This document shows positions 31,931 to 41,177 of a DNA stretch of 64,000 bases, one piece after another. Under the pieces are notes generated by a model. It was not told where the DNA came from, ran no database searches, and worked only from the letters and a program-made list of their open reading frames with translations. The position numbers and the translations under genes are program-made. The DNA is taken from positions 1 through 64,000 of the forward strand of contig NZ_LVJI01000054.1 in NCBI RefSeq assembly GCF_001637225.1, given 5' to 3'. How positions within the stretch are numbered: the first letter of the stretch is position 1; every line of letters starts with the position of its first letter. The DNA comes from Paenibacillus antarcticus. GTDB lineage: Bacteria; Bacillota; Bacilli; Paenibacillales; Paenibacillaceae.

Positions 31931-33742
31931 TTGAAGGGAAGCACCTTACACCTGTCGATGAAATGGAAGTTGATTCTAAGCTTCTCTATGGTTGCTCTTA
32001 TTTTTCTTGGAGTGGCATTTTACCAGAACATTAAAATTAATCATGTTGAGATTTCAATGGAAACGCAAAAAAAAGAGATGGAAAAAAGAATTGCCGTTGC
32101 TGAGATCACCCAAATACTTCAAGAGTTAAATGGTCTGGAAACCTCACTCTCGCAATCTAGTGACCTTGAATATGTTGAGCAGTTCTTAGAAACACAAAAG
32201 AAGCTTTATACGGAAATAAATAAGGTAAGTTTTAAAATGGATTCAGAAGCTTTTAATGATTTACAGCGATTGAAAATCCAAGCTGATAAATATAAGGAAA
32301 ACGTTGCTGAATTAGCCACTACGTTAGAAAATGTAGAATTGGATCCTTTGACGGTCCTTGAAAAAATCGACAGCCTACATACCGATGCACTTGTAATCAA
32401 TAATGCTATGATTAAGACGAATGGAACATTGTATACAGCTGCAGCGGAGAACGCAATAGAGGCGGAAGCACGTTCCTTTAAATTATTAGATGATACAGCT
32501 TCCATTGCTGCTTATGCAGCGGTGTTTATATTTCTGATGACGCTAAGCATTGCAATTGTGCTTATACGTTCCTTTTTGTTACCGGTAAATAAGCTACAAT
32601 CCGCATTACTCAAGATTTCAGAAGGAGATTTGCGATATCAAATCAATTCTCCATATAATGATGAATTAGGTCGTCTGAGTCATCATTTCGATCATATGGT
32701 CATTAGAGTTCGGGATATGCTGCAACAAACACAGTCCGTGGCATCTTCACTAGCAACGTATTCACAGTCCTTCCAACAATCTTCAGCTATTACAGCACAT
32801 ACGAATCTAGATATTGTACAGACTATACAGGAAATTTCGGTAGGGGCTGGGCAACAGGCGGAGCAATCAGAGCATAGTGCAAGCTTAATTCAGGAATTGG
32901 AACGTGGAGTAAATGAAATTTCGGAATATACCGATGTTATGGTAGCAACAAGTGAAACAGCTAATCACAATACTAGAAAAGGGTTTGCAGCTGTCACAGA
33001 TCTGCAGAAAGTATCTGAGCATTCTCGTGATTCAATCGTTAAGGTGTATGATTCTTTAATCAAGCTTATGGAGCAATCGAAACAGATATCAAGGATTACG
33101 CATACGATTTCGGAGATTTCGACACAGACCAATTTACTATCGTTGAATGCGGCTATTGAGGCAGCACAGGCCGGAGCATATGGCAAAGGATTTGCCGTTA
33201 TTGCCGATGAGGTAAGGAAATTGTCGGTGCAAACCAAAGCGTCATCCGTTCATATCGGTAAAATAGTTAATGATTTACAAGCTGGAATGGTAGACTTCCA
33301 GAAATCGATGCTTGAAACGAAAGGGAGTCTAGAGGAACAGGATCATCAAGTAGCAGAGACTCTTTCATCCTTTAAAGCCATAGATCATACAATTGAAGAA
33401 ATCAGTAGGCAGATAGAACAAATTCACGATAAGGTGGATTTGACCCGGACTAACAATGCGAGACTGTCTGAATCTGTTCATTGTGTAGCTTCTATTGCTG
33501 AAGAGACTGCTGCAGGCGTTCAGGAAGTGAACGCTTCAAGTATACAGCAGGATAGTGCGATTAGTAATATTGCTGAGCAAGCGATTCAAATTAATGAAAT
33601 TTCGCAAAAACTGTTCCGTGAAATCAATGTATTTAAGATTGATGTTAAAGGGGATGAGGGTGATGATATTGAGCATAACGCGGTCATCCTATCTTTAGAT
33701 GAAGGTTCGCACATACTAACACCATCACGCATCGTTATATAA
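31931..33742 (+). CDS. Methyl-accepting chemotaxis protein
   Basis: A transmembrane chemoreceptor of 603 residues. Membrane segments lie near 13-33 and 192-215, enclosing an external helical-bundle sensor of about 155 residues rich in Glu and Lys. A HAMP domain follows ('RSFLLPVNKLQSALLKISEGDLRYQI'), then a long cytoplasmic coiled coil with the conserved hairpin tip 'ISEISTQTNLLSLNAAIEAAQAGAYGKGFAVIADEVRKLS'. It has no Cache domain. The likely start is TTG 31931, 9 bases after GGAGG; the ATG at 31922 touches the ribosome site. No other chemotaxis gene is nearby. Confidence 0.9.
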   Translation: MKGSTLHLSMKWKLILSFSMVALIFLGVAFYQNIKINHVEISMETQKKEMEKRIAVAEITQILQELNGLETSLSQSSDLEYVEQFLETQKKLYTEINKVSFKMDSEAFNDLQRLKIQADKYKENVAELATTLENVELDPLTVLEKIDSLHTDALVINNAMIKTNGTLYTAAAENAIEAEARSFKLLDDTASIAAYAAVFIFLMTLSIAIVLIRSFLLPVNKLQSALLKISEGDLRYQINSPYNDELGRLSHHFDHMVIRVRDMLQQTQSVASSLATYSQSFQQSSAITAHTNLDIVQTIQEISVGAGQQAEQSEHSASLIQELERGVNEISEYTDVMVATSETANHNTRKGFAAVTDLQKVSEHSRDSIVKVYDSLIKLMEQSKQISRITHTISEISTQTNLLSLNAAIEAAQAGAYGKGFAVIADEVRKLSVQTKASSVHIGKIVNDLQAGMVDFQKSMLETKGSLEEQDHQVAETLSSFKAIDHTIEEISRQIEQIHDKVDLTRTNNARLSESVHCVASIAEETAAGVQEVNASSIQQDSAISNIAEQAIQINEISQKLFREINVFKIDVKGDEGDDIEHNAVILSLDEGSHILTPSRIVI

Positions 33743-33833
33743 GGAAAACTTATGATTTTATTGCAATACTATTATTGGACTTCGTGGTTGACCTATATCT
33801 ATAATGAAATATAAGGTATTACAATAAATATTA

Positions 33834-33870
33834 AATGCTATTATTATCATATAATGGCATTTATTTTTTT
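33834..33870 (+). terminator. Terminator after the chemoreceptor gene
   Basis: AATGCTATTAT, loop TATCAT, ATAATGGCATT (one G-U pair), then TATTTTTTT. Confidence 0.7.
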
Positions 33871-34011
33871 GTCATTATTTGTTCAATATGCTACGGTATA
33901 TGTCTTTTTATTGACCACGTTGTCACATTATGGTAGGTTAAAGTGATATATTAATACGATGTGTATACTCTGATTTATAATTGATTATATTCCTAAGTGA
34001 GGTGGATAACG

Positions 34012-35844
34012 TTGCAATTTCAGGTCATGAATAGCCCATTTAGTCAGGAGCAAGTAGAACTTCTTAATCGCCTTGTGCCAACACTAACGGAGTCACAACA
34101 GATTTGGTTAAGCGGATATTTTACAGCAACACAAAATTCTAATACCACGTTACATACGGCTACAGAAGTAACTACAGTTATAACTACCGATAGTCCTGTT
34201 GCAATTTCTCGGGAAGTGACAGTGCTATTCGGTTCTCAGACGGGAAACAGCCAAGGTTTAGCTAAAGCTCTTACTATCAAGTTAGAACAATTAGGGTTTC
34301 AAGTTACACTTTCTTCAATGAGTGATTTCAAATCCAATACGTTGAAGAAAGTTAAGAACTTACTGATTGTTGCGAGTACGCATGGTGAAGGAACACCTCC
34401 AGATAACGCAATTCCATTCTATGAATTCCTCCATAGTAAACGCGCACCTCAATTAGAAGACTTGCAGTTCTCCGTCTTAGCCTTAGGAGATAGTTCCTAT
34501 GAGTTCTATTGTCAGACAGGTAAGGATTTCGATAAGCGTCTAGAGGAATTGGGTGGTAAACGCCTTAGTACACGCGTTGATTGTGATTTAGATTATGATG
34601 ACTCGGCAGCGGATTGGATTGAAAATGTGTTAGCTAACTTGAATAAGAAGTTAGAGTCCACGGGTCCAGCTCAAGGTACTACGCTTACTGAAACTGGGAC
34701 AGTAGCAGAACAATCAGCATATTCGAGAACTTCACCTTTTAAAGCAGAAGTACTAGAGAATCTAAACCTTAATGGTCGTGGATCAGATCGTGAGACTCGT
34801 CATTTAGAACTATCTCTTGAGGGTTCCAATTTCCATTATGAACCAGGGGATTGTGTGGGGATTTACCCAGAGAATTCTCTAAGTTTAGTGGAATCGTTGA
34901 TTGAGAACATGGGCTGGAAGCCAGAGGAACTCGTGTCTGTTAATAAGAAGGGCGAGGAACGGAGTTTGCGCGAAGCGCTTTTAAATAACTTTGAAATAAC
35001 AGTATTGACCAAACCGCTATTGGAACAAGCAGCGAAGTTATCATCTAATAAATCGTTGGAAGAACTTGTAGAACCAGGTCATGAAGTGGAACTTCGGAAT
35101 TACTTGGATGGACGCGATTTGTTAGATTTAGTGCAGGATTTCTCTCCTTGGAAAGGCACAGTTCAAGAGTTCGTATCGATCCTTAGGAAGATGCCTCCTC
35201 GTCTTTATTCTATCGCTAGTAGTTCAAAAGCTAGACCTGATGAAGTCCATCTCACCATTCGGACGGTTCAATATGAATCACATGGAAGGGAACGTTATGG
35301 TGTCTGCTCTACACAATGCGCAGAACGATTAGAACCGGGTGAGCAATTATCGATGTATATTCATCATAATCCTAATTTCAAGCTTCCTGCGAATTCGGAT
35401 ACCCCTATTATCATGATTGGACCAGGTACTGGCGTTGCGCCATTCCGAGCTTTCCTTGAGGAAAGAGAGGAGTCAAGTGCGGAAGGGAAAGCATGGTTAT
35501 TCTATGGAGATCAGCATTTACTAACAGATTTTCTCTATCAACTTGATTTCCAGCGGTGGGTTAAAGAAGGTGTTCTAACTCGCATGGATGTTGCCTTCTC
35601 ACGTGATACGGATAAGAAAGTATATGTACAGCATCGTATGCTTGAGAAGAGCCGTGAACTCTATCAATGGTTGGAAAATGGTGCATCGGTATATATCTGT
35701 GGGGATGAGAAACACATGGCACATGATGTTCATAACACCTTGATCACGATCCTTGAACAAGAAGGTGGCAAGAGTACGGAAGAAGCCGTAGCTTATCTGA
35801 ATGATATGCAACAACAGAAGCGCTACCAACGTGACGTATATTAA
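34012..35844 (+). CDS. cysJ: Sulfite reductase (NADPH) flavoprotein subunit
   Basis: A 610-residue diflavin reductase. The flavodoxin domain has 'TVLFGSQTGNSQGLAKAL' (residues about 70-87) and 'LVIASTHGEGTPPDNA'. The FAD/NADPH part shows 'RLYSIASSSKARPDEVHLTIRTV', 'GVCSTQCAERL', 'IIMIGPGTGVAPFRAFLEERE' and a C-terminal 'YQRDVY' with the terminal aromatic residue. It passes electrons from NADPH to CysI for reduction of sulfite to sulfide. The best start is TTG 34012, six bases after AGGTGG, giving the usual N-terminus MQFQVMNSPF. cysI follows 22 bases later. Confidence 0.93.
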   Translation: MQFQVMNSPFSQEQVELLNRLVPTLTESQQIWLSGYFTATQNSNTTLHTATEVTTVITTDSPVAISREVTVLFGSQTGNSQGLAKALTIKLEQLGFQVTLSSMSDFKSNTLKKVKNLLIVASTHGEGTPPDNAIPFYEFLHSKRAPQLEDLQFSVLALGDSSYEFYCQTGKDFDKRLEELGGKRLSTRVDCDLDYDDSAADWIENVLANLNKKLESTGPAQGTTLTETGTVAEQSAYSRTSPFKAEVLENLNLNGRGSDRETRHLELSLEGSNFHYEPGDCVGIYPENSLSLVESLIENMGWKPEELVSVNKKGEERSLREALLNNFEITVLTKPLLEQAAKLSSNKSLEELVEPGHEVELRNYLDGRDLLDLVQDFSPWKGTVQEFVSILRKMPPRLYSIASSSKARPDEVHLTIRTVQYESHGRERYGVCSTQCAERLEPGEQLSMYIHHNPNFKLPANSDTPIIMIGPGTGVAPFRAFLEEREESSAEGKAWLFYGDQHLLTDFLYQLDFQRWVKEGVLTRMDVAFSRDTDKKVYVQHRMLEKSRELYQWLENGASVYICGDEKHMAHDVHNTLITILEQEGGKSTEEAVAYLNDMQQQKRYQRDVY

Positions 35845-35866
35845 GATCGAAAGGAGCTAACCAACA

Positions 35867-37591
35867 ATGACTCAGAACAAAACAGTAGTGGTACAAGATG
35901 GTCCGCCGAGTGACGTAGAGGATATTAAGACACGTAGCCGTTACTTACGTGGGGAACTTGAAGAAGCACTTAAAGATGGGATCACCGGGTCGATGTCTGA
36001 GGACGAGAATCGATTGATGAAATTTCACGGCAGCTACATGCAAGATGATCGGGACTTGCGTAATGAACGCCATCGTCAGAAGCTGGAGCCGGCTTACCAA
36101 TTCATGGTGCGGATACGTGCCCCTGGGGGAGTCCTCACATCTGCACAATGGTTGGAGATGGATCGACTTGCTCGGGAGTATACTACAGGTTCTATACGTA
36201 TCACCACGCGCCAAGCGATTCAGTTCCACGGGATTCTGAAGTGGAACTTGAAGAAAAGTATTCGTACGATTAATGATGCTCTCTTGACGACACTAGCGGC
36301 TTGTGGTGACGTGAATCGTAACATTATGTGTAATCCGAATCCATATCAATCTGAGGTTCATGCAGAAGTATTTGAATGGTCAACAAGAATTAGTGATCAC
36401 TTGTCTCCGAAGACCAATGCCTATCATGAGATCTGGCTTGATGGTGAGAAGATCGTGGATAGTAATGCCGATGAAGCAGAGCAAGAGCCGATTTACGGAA
36501 AGGTCTATTTACCACGTAAGTTCAAAATCGGTGTGACTGTTCCTCCTACTAACGATGTGGATGTATTTTCCCAAGATCTTGGCCTAATTGCTATTTATGA
36601 AGAAGGAAAACTCAAGGGATTCAACGTTGCTGTCGGTGGAGGTATGGGGATGACCTATGGTGATACTCAGACGTACCCACAATTGGCAAGGGTTATTGGG
36701 TTCTGTACACCTGAACAGGTCATCGATGTCGCGGAGAAGACAGTTATGATTCAACGGGATTACGGGAATCGTTCTGTCCGTAAATATGCACGATTCAAAT
36801 ATACGATCGACAGATATGGAATGGATTGGTTCGTTAATGAACTGCAAACTAGACTAGGTTGGAATCTCGAAGAAGCTCGTCCTTATGAATTCAGTCATAA
36901 TGGGGATCGCTATGGATGGATCAAAGGTAGTAACGGGAAATGGCATCTGACACTTTATATCCCAAGTGGTCGAATCGAAGACCAAGAAGGATACCCATTG
37001 ATGACTGGTTTACGTGAAATAGCCAAGATTAATACCGGTGATTTCCGTCTTAGCCCAAATCAGAACCTCGTAATCGGCAATGTGACGACTGCGAAGAAAC
37101 GTAAAATTGAAGAGTTAATTAAAGAGTATGGTCTTACAGATGGCAAACATCATTCCGCATTACGCCGAAATGCCCTCTCTTGTGTAGCATTCCCGACTTG
37201 TGGAATGGCTATGGCTGAAGCAGAGCGTTATCTTCCAACCCTATTAGAGAAGATAGAGCTAATCTTAGCGGAAGTTGGATTGAGTGAAGAGGCGATCAAC
37301 ATTCGGATGACGGGATGTCCTAATGGATGCGCTCGTCCGGCACTTGGAGAAATTGCATTCATGGGCAAGGCTCCAGGTAAGTACAATATGTATCTGGGCG
37401 CTGGATTTGCAGGTGAGCGGTTGAACAAAATTTATCGTGAAAATATCGGAGAAGAAGAAATTCTGAATATATTAGAACCGATGCTCCATCAATATGCACA
37501 AGAACGTGAAGTAGGCGAGCATTTCGGAGATTTCGTCATCCGAGCTGGATATGTCAAACCCGTTCAATCTGGACTAGATTTCCATAACTAG
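35867..37591 (+). CDS. cysI: Sulfite reductase (NADPH) hemoprotein subunit
   Basis: A 574-residue siroheme/[4Fe-4S] enzyme that reduces sulfite to sulfide in sulfur assimilation. The four cluster cysteines are visible in 'LSCVAFPTCGMAMAEAER' and 'MTGCPNGCARPALGEIAFMG'. Siroheme-binding regions include 'GSIRITTRQAIQFHGI', 'GDVNRNIMCNPNP' and 'VGGGMGMTYGDTQTYPQLA'. AAGGAG precedes ATG 35867. It is co-transcribed with cysJ and followed by a terminator. Sulfite from the organosulfur monooxygenase near 6 kb could feed this enzyme, though the loci are 28 kb apart. Confidence 0.95.
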   Translation: MTQNKTVVVQDGPPSDVEDIKTRSRYLRGELEEALKDGITGSMSEDENRLMKFHGSYMQDDRDLRNERHRQKLEPAYQFMVRIRAPGGVLTSAQWLEMDRLAREYTTGSIRITTRQAIQFHGILKWNLKKSIRTINDALLTTLAACGDVNRNIMCNPNPYQSEVHAEVFEWSTRISDHLSPKTNAYHEIWLDGEKIVDSNADEAEQEPIYGKVYLPRKFKIGVTVPPTNDVDVFSQDLGLIAIYEEGKLKGFNVAVGGGMGMTYGDTQTYPQLARVIGFCTPEQVIDVAEKTVMIQRDYGNRSVRKYARFKYTIDRYGMDWFVNELQTRLGWNLEEARPYEFSHNGDRYGWIKGSNGKWHLTLYIPSGRIEDQEGYPLMTGLREIAKINTGDFRLSPNQNLVIGNVTTAKKRKIEELIKEYGLTDGKHHSALRRNALSCVAFPTCGMAMAEAERYLPTLLEKIELILAEVGLSEEAINIRMTGCPNGCARPALGEIAFMGKAPGKYNMYLGAGFAGERLNKIYRENIGEEEILNILEPMLHQYAQEREVGEHFGDFVIRAGYVKPVQSGLDFHN

Positions 37592-37604
37592 TATTTAATA
37601 AATT

Positions 37605-37655
37605 AAGGCTGTTCTAAAAGGTCAGATAGTAGACCTTACGGAACAGCTTCTTTTA
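37605..37655 (+). terminator. Terminator of cysJI
   Basis: Outer stem GCTGTTC/GAACAGC and inner AGGTC/GACCT, followed by TTCTTTTATTT. Confidence 0.7.
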
Positions 37656-37675
37656 TTTACTAGTAAGCTTAGTTT

Positions 37676-37942
37676 TCATTTGCGAATTCGTTCCCGGAAT
37701 CTTTTGGCGAAATCTTCGAATCGTTCACGCGCATCGTCAGAGGTATCCTCAATCAATAAAGAAAATCCAGCATTTTCATCCATCGGCCGAACATCTTCAA
37801 GGCTAAATAATTTATATCTTCTATGATGTGGAGGATACATCACTAATCCAACATGTTGGGAAATAGGACGAAGTCCCAGTTTTTTTAATTTACTTCTAGT
37901 GAATAAATGTGATGGGATATGATCTGATTCATAGAATTTGAT
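37676..37942 (-). CDS. Hidden small gene with AUC start
   Basis: An 88-codon open frame on the minus strand that no ATG/GTG/TTG rule finds at full length. It starts at codon ATC (37940-37942), with GGAGGT (complement of 37951-37956) 8 bases upstream, an ideal position. The product begins (M)KFYESDHIPSHLFTRSK, continues 'LGLRPISQHVGLVMYPPHHRRYKLFSLEDV' and ends 'RERFEDFAKRFRERIRK'. The composition is that of a genuine soluble protein: charged, without stops, with a helical C-terminus. I know no family for it. Either AUC is used as a rare, weak start, or an ATG has mutated and the gene is now silent. It fills most of the gap between cysI and murB. Confidence 0.65.
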   Translation of the reverse strand: MKFYESDHIPSHLFTRSKLKKLGLRPISQHVGLVMYPPHHRRYKLFSLEDVRPMDENAGFSLLIEDTSDDARERFEDFAKRFRERIRK

Positions 37943-38197
37943 GTGAGATGACCTCCAGTTTACTTAATAAAAACAATGATTATTTTACCGCAATTAGGAT
38001 AAGTATGAAACCAAACGTATATGACATGACAGCGTTGGCATACACTTTAGTTGAGGTGTTGAAAGTTTTGTTCATGTTCTACATAATTGTCACATTTCAA
38101 TGAAAGCTTGTACAGTTAAACGTCATTTCTCATGTTATGTTAATATAAGATATACCACAGATGAATGAATTGATTAACGTGGAAGAGGAGTGCAGAA

Positions 38198-39109
38198 ATG
38201 GACATCAGTCAGGTTTACAATGATTTACAGACACTTGTGCCGAATGCGATCATTCAGTGTCATGAAACTTTAAAAGGCTACGTATATACTCAAATGGGAG
38301 GTAACGCGGATATTCGTGTTGTACCCTCTACTTATGACGAAGTTCAAAGTATCATCAAATATGCAGTAGATCATAATGTGATGATTACAACACTTGGGAA
38401 TGGATCAAATGTGGTTATTAGAGATGGTGGTATTCGAGGGATCGTGCTTCAAATGACCAGTCTACAGGAAATTACACTTTCTGAACATACTTTGACAGCT
38501 CAAAGCGGGGCATCTATTATACAGGTGTCACAAGTTGCGTTGCAGCATGATTTGACCGGACTGGAATTCGCATGTGGCATACCAGGTACCGTTGGAGGAG
38601 CACTTTATATGAATGCTGGTGCTTATGGTGGTGAAGTTGCAGACGTGTTACTAGATGCTCTTGTAGTGCATTCCACTGGTCATATATTGACCTTACATAA
38701 AGAGGACATGACGTGGGGCTATAGACAAAGTGTATTTGCGGGTGGAGATTATACCATTCTTCAAGCAAGATTCGCATTAAAGCCTGGTGATCATTCCTCC
38801 ATTAAAGAGAAGATGAATGAGCTAACACATTTACGTGAGTCGAAACAACCATTAGAGTATCCTTCATGTGGAAGTGTCTTTAAGCGTCCACCTAATCGGT
38901 TTGCAGGTCAATTGATTCAAGAGAGTGGATTACAAGGTGTACGCATCGGCGGCGCAGAAGTATCAACGAAACATGCTGGGTTTATCGTAAATGTAGATCA
39001 CGCTACTGCAAGTGACTATATTGCATTAGTCGCTCATGTTAGAGAAACGGTTAAAGAGAAATTCGGTGTCAATTTGGAAACAGAAGTCAAATTTATTGGT
39101 GAAGAATAA
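38198..39109 (+). CDS. murB: UDP-N-acetylenolpyruvoylglucosamine reductase
   Basis: A 303-residue FAD enzyme that makes UDP-N-acetylmuramate for peptidoglycan. The FAD domain shows 'YTQMGGNADIRVVP', 'ITTLGNGSNVVIRDGGIRGIVLQM' and 'GLEFACGIPGTVGGALYMNAGAYGGEV'. The C-terminal substrate domain has 'PSCGSVFKRP' with the catalytic Ser and 'AGQLIQESGLQGVRIGGAEVSTKHAGFIVN'. It is the type IIa form common in Firmicutes. AGAGGAG precedes ATG 38198. It stands alone rather than in a division cluster. Confidence 0.93.
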   Translation: MDISQVYNDLQTLVPNAIIQCHETLKGYVYTQMGGNADIRVVPSTYDEVQSIIKYAVDHNVMITTLGNGSNVVIRDGGIRGIVLQMTSLQEITLSEHTLTAQSGASIIQVSQVALQHDLTGLEFACGIPGTVGGALYMNAGAYGGEVADVLLDALVVHSTGHILTLHKEDMTWGYRQSVFAGGDYTILQARFALKPGDHSSIKEKMNELTHLRESKQPLEYPSCGSVFKRPPNRFAGQLIQESGLQGVRIGGAEVSTKHAGFIVNVDHATASDYIALVAHVRETVKEKFGVNLETEVKFIGEE

Positions 39110-39160
39110 CCAAGGTGTAATGGACGTCCTATCCTAATTCAGCTGATCCATTATACGTAT

Positions 39161-39191
39161 AAATAAGCTACCGAACCTCGGTAGCTTATTT
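39161..39191 (+). terminator. Terminator after murB
   Basis: A perfect 14-bp stem: AAATAAGCTACCGA, loop ACC, TCGGTAGCTTATTT. Confidence 0.75.
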
Positions 39192-39235
39192 GTCGATCAA
39201 TTAATGGCGTACATTATCAGGTTACTTGAATTAAC

Positions 39236-39574
39236 CTATGTTGAAGAAATGGTGTATTTAGCTCTTGCGGAATGTAATTCTATTTCTTCGCTTACCAAGT
39301 TGATTATCTCCAAACCAGTTGTAGCAATATCATACATGTCTTGCGGAAGTGGGACTAAGTCACCATCATTATTCAATGTACTCCCCTTTCCTTGTAATAC
39401 AAGGGCGCTGTCCAAGTAAGCATCGCTACCTTCTCCGGTCTGTCGAAATTCAAATTGAGACAGTTGAATGTGGACTTGATCGATGTCATCGTCTTCTTCC
39501 TTTTTAACGATGATGGTATGGTCTAGGTGTGAGTTCAACCATTGGGTCACTTGCGTAATAGCTTGTTCCATCAT
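39236..39574 (-). CDS. Hypothetical acidic protein
   Basis: A 112-residue protein starting at one of two adjacent ATG codons, with AGGGA upstream. The N-terminus 'QAITQVTQWLNSHLDH' is an amphipathic helix, followed by an acidic stretch 'KKEEDDDIDQVHIQLSQFEF'. No membrane segment or signal. I do not recognise the family. It is convergent with murB. Confidence 0.6.
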   Translation of the reverse strand: MMEQAITQVTQWLNSHLDHTIIVKKEEDDDIDQVHIQLSQFEFRQTGEGSDAYLDSALVLQGKGSTLNNDGDLVPLPQDMYDIATTGLEIINLVSEEIELHSARAKYTISST

Positions 39575-39754
39575 TTCATTCCCTCTGTAATTTTTTTATT
39601 GTATTTGCTCAGTATCTCCATAAATTCACCTGTAATTCCTTTTTTATAATAGAGTGCTCATTTTGACATTTAGTTGTCGTGGTATCCTCAAGTGGATTTA
39701 TGAATGATACAATGAAAGAGACTATGAATTGATAAAAATATTGGAGTTGAGCGC

Positions 39755-40246
39755 ATGTCATCTGAAGTTAATTATAAGTTATTTACGATGTGTATGATCG
39801 AGCAAGGAGATAAAGTATTACTCATGAATAGACCAGATAGGATGGGCTTTCCCGGGTATATTGCTCCAGGAGGAAAGGTAGACTTCCCTGAGAGTATTGT
39901 AGACGGAGCCATTCGAGAAGTTAGAGAAGAGACAGGTCTGATCGTGAAGGAGATTATATTTAAAGGGTTAGATGAGTTCTGTGATCAGGAGACGGGGTTG
40001 AGATATATGGTGTTTAACTATCTCGTTACATCCTGTGAAGGGGAATTGCTAGAATTTCCACCGGAGGGAGAATTGTTGTGGGTTGAGAAGTCGAAGGCAT
40101 TGGAACTCCCGATGCAAGATTGGTTTAAGAGACGTTTCCCATACTTTTTTCAACAAGGAACATTCGAGAGAAGTGTAATATGGAATAAGAAGAGTGACAC
40201 GGCACTGGGTGAGACTTTAATGCATTATGATAAAGCTTATAATTGA
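39755..40246 (+). CDS. Nudix hydrolase, probable 8-oxo-dGTP diphosphatase
   Basis: A 163-residue Nudix protein. The Nudix box GX5EX7REUXEEXGU is complete ('GKVDFPESIVDGAIREVREETG', about residues 41-62). 'YKLFTMCMIEQGDKVLLMNRPDRMGFPGYIAPGGK' and 'GELLWVEKSKALELPM' resemble the MutT/8-oxo-dGTP diphosphatase type. It would remove oxidised nucleotides from the pool. Single gene; substrate not proven. Confidence 0.85.
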   Translation: MSSEVNYKLFTMCMIEQGDKVLLMNRPDRMGFPGYIAPGGKVDFPESIVDGAIREVREETGLIVKEIIFKGLDEFCDQETGLRYMVFNYLVTSCEGELLEFPPEGELLWVEKSKALELPMQDWFKRRFPYFFQQGTFERSVIWNKKSDTALGETLMHYDKAYN

Positions 40247-40251
40247 AAAAA

Positions 40252-40291
40252 AAGCGTCCCTAACCAGTTGTAGGTTATTTATGGGACACTT
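40252..40291. terminator. Terminator between convergent Nudix and DsbA-like genes
   Basis: AAGCGTCCC paired with GGGACACTT (one mismatch), and inner TAACC/GGTTA. The run of A at 40246-40253 gives a T-run for minus-strand transcription. Confidence 0.55.
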
Positions 40292-40321
40292 ATTATCTGT
40301 ATCAATCTAATCAGTTATTCG

Positions 40322-41020
40322 TTAAATGAGACAATTGCCATCATCGCAACTGTTTCCTGTGCCACCAATAACGGTAATCGGGTGTGCTTCATTCCATGCT
40401 TGACGAAGTGCATCGAGGAAGACCTCAGATGTTTGTGCGCCAGAGATCGCATATTTGTCATTTACAAGTACGAAAGGAACGCCACTTACATTTAAAGATT
40501 GCGCCCGACCTTCATCTGATCGGACATCGTCCGTATATTTATCACTTGCTAACATTTCGCGAGTTGCATTCTCATCAAGGCCAGCTTTCAAAGCAACTTG
40601 AATGAGCGCTTCGATGTCACTAACAGGCACGCCTTCTGTAAAATACGCACGGTATAGATATTCGTTAAGTTCCTCCACAAGCCCCTGATCGGAAGCGAAA
40701 TGAATGAGTCGATGAGCATCAAGTGTATTACCGGGTTTCGCGATATCGAATCGATACTCAAGTCCGTCTTGTGCCGCTAAATTAGTGATTTGTGCCATCA
40801 TCTGTTTTACTTCATGAATCGATCTACCCATCTTCTTAGAAAGAGCGGAAACAAGATCGCCACCTTGACGTGGTGATGAAGGATCAAGTTCGAAACTACG
40901 CCAGATCACTTCAATCTCTGTACCATGTTCGAATTGAGATAATGCTTTCTCAAATCTTCTTTTTCCTATATAACACCACGGACATACAATATCTGACCAG
41001 AATTCTACTTTCATTGTCAT
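40322..41020 (-). CDS. DsbA family oxidoreductase (FrnE-like)
   Basis: A 232-residue thioredoxin-fold protein. The active site CPWC is in 'SDIVCPWCYIGKRRFEKAL' (about residues 14-17). 'VSGVPFVLVNDKYAISGAQ' contains the cis-Pro of the thioredoxin fold. A helical insertion lies between. There is no signal peptide, so it is cytosolic, as usual for the FrnE branch. The extreme C-terminus carries an extra Cys pair, NSCDDGNC. AAGGGGGA lies before ATG 41020. It probably acts as a disulfide isomerase or oxidoreductase in redox stress. Confidence 0.87.
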   Translation of the reverse strand: MTMKVEFWSDIVCPWCYIGKRRFEKALSQFEHGTEIEVIWRSFELDPSSPRQGGDLVSALSKKMGRSIHEVKQMMAQITNLAAQDGLEYRFDIAKPGNTLDAHRLIHFASDQGLVEELNEYLYRAYFTEGVPVSDIEALIQVALKAGLDENATREMLASDKYTDDVRSDEGRAQSLNVSGVPFVLVNDKYAISGAQTSEVFLDALRQAWNEAHPITVIGGTGNSCDDGNCLI

Positions 41021-41177
41021 GACAATTCCCCCTTATTTGTTCCTATCTATCATCATAATGATTACAGATAGAAAAATCAACTTGTCGCTCTGGCATATTT
41101 CATTGACAAGCCTTTCTTTATGAACTAAAATTTCGAAAAAAGAGCTTAATGGACGTGAGAGGGTAGGTCTTACGAGA

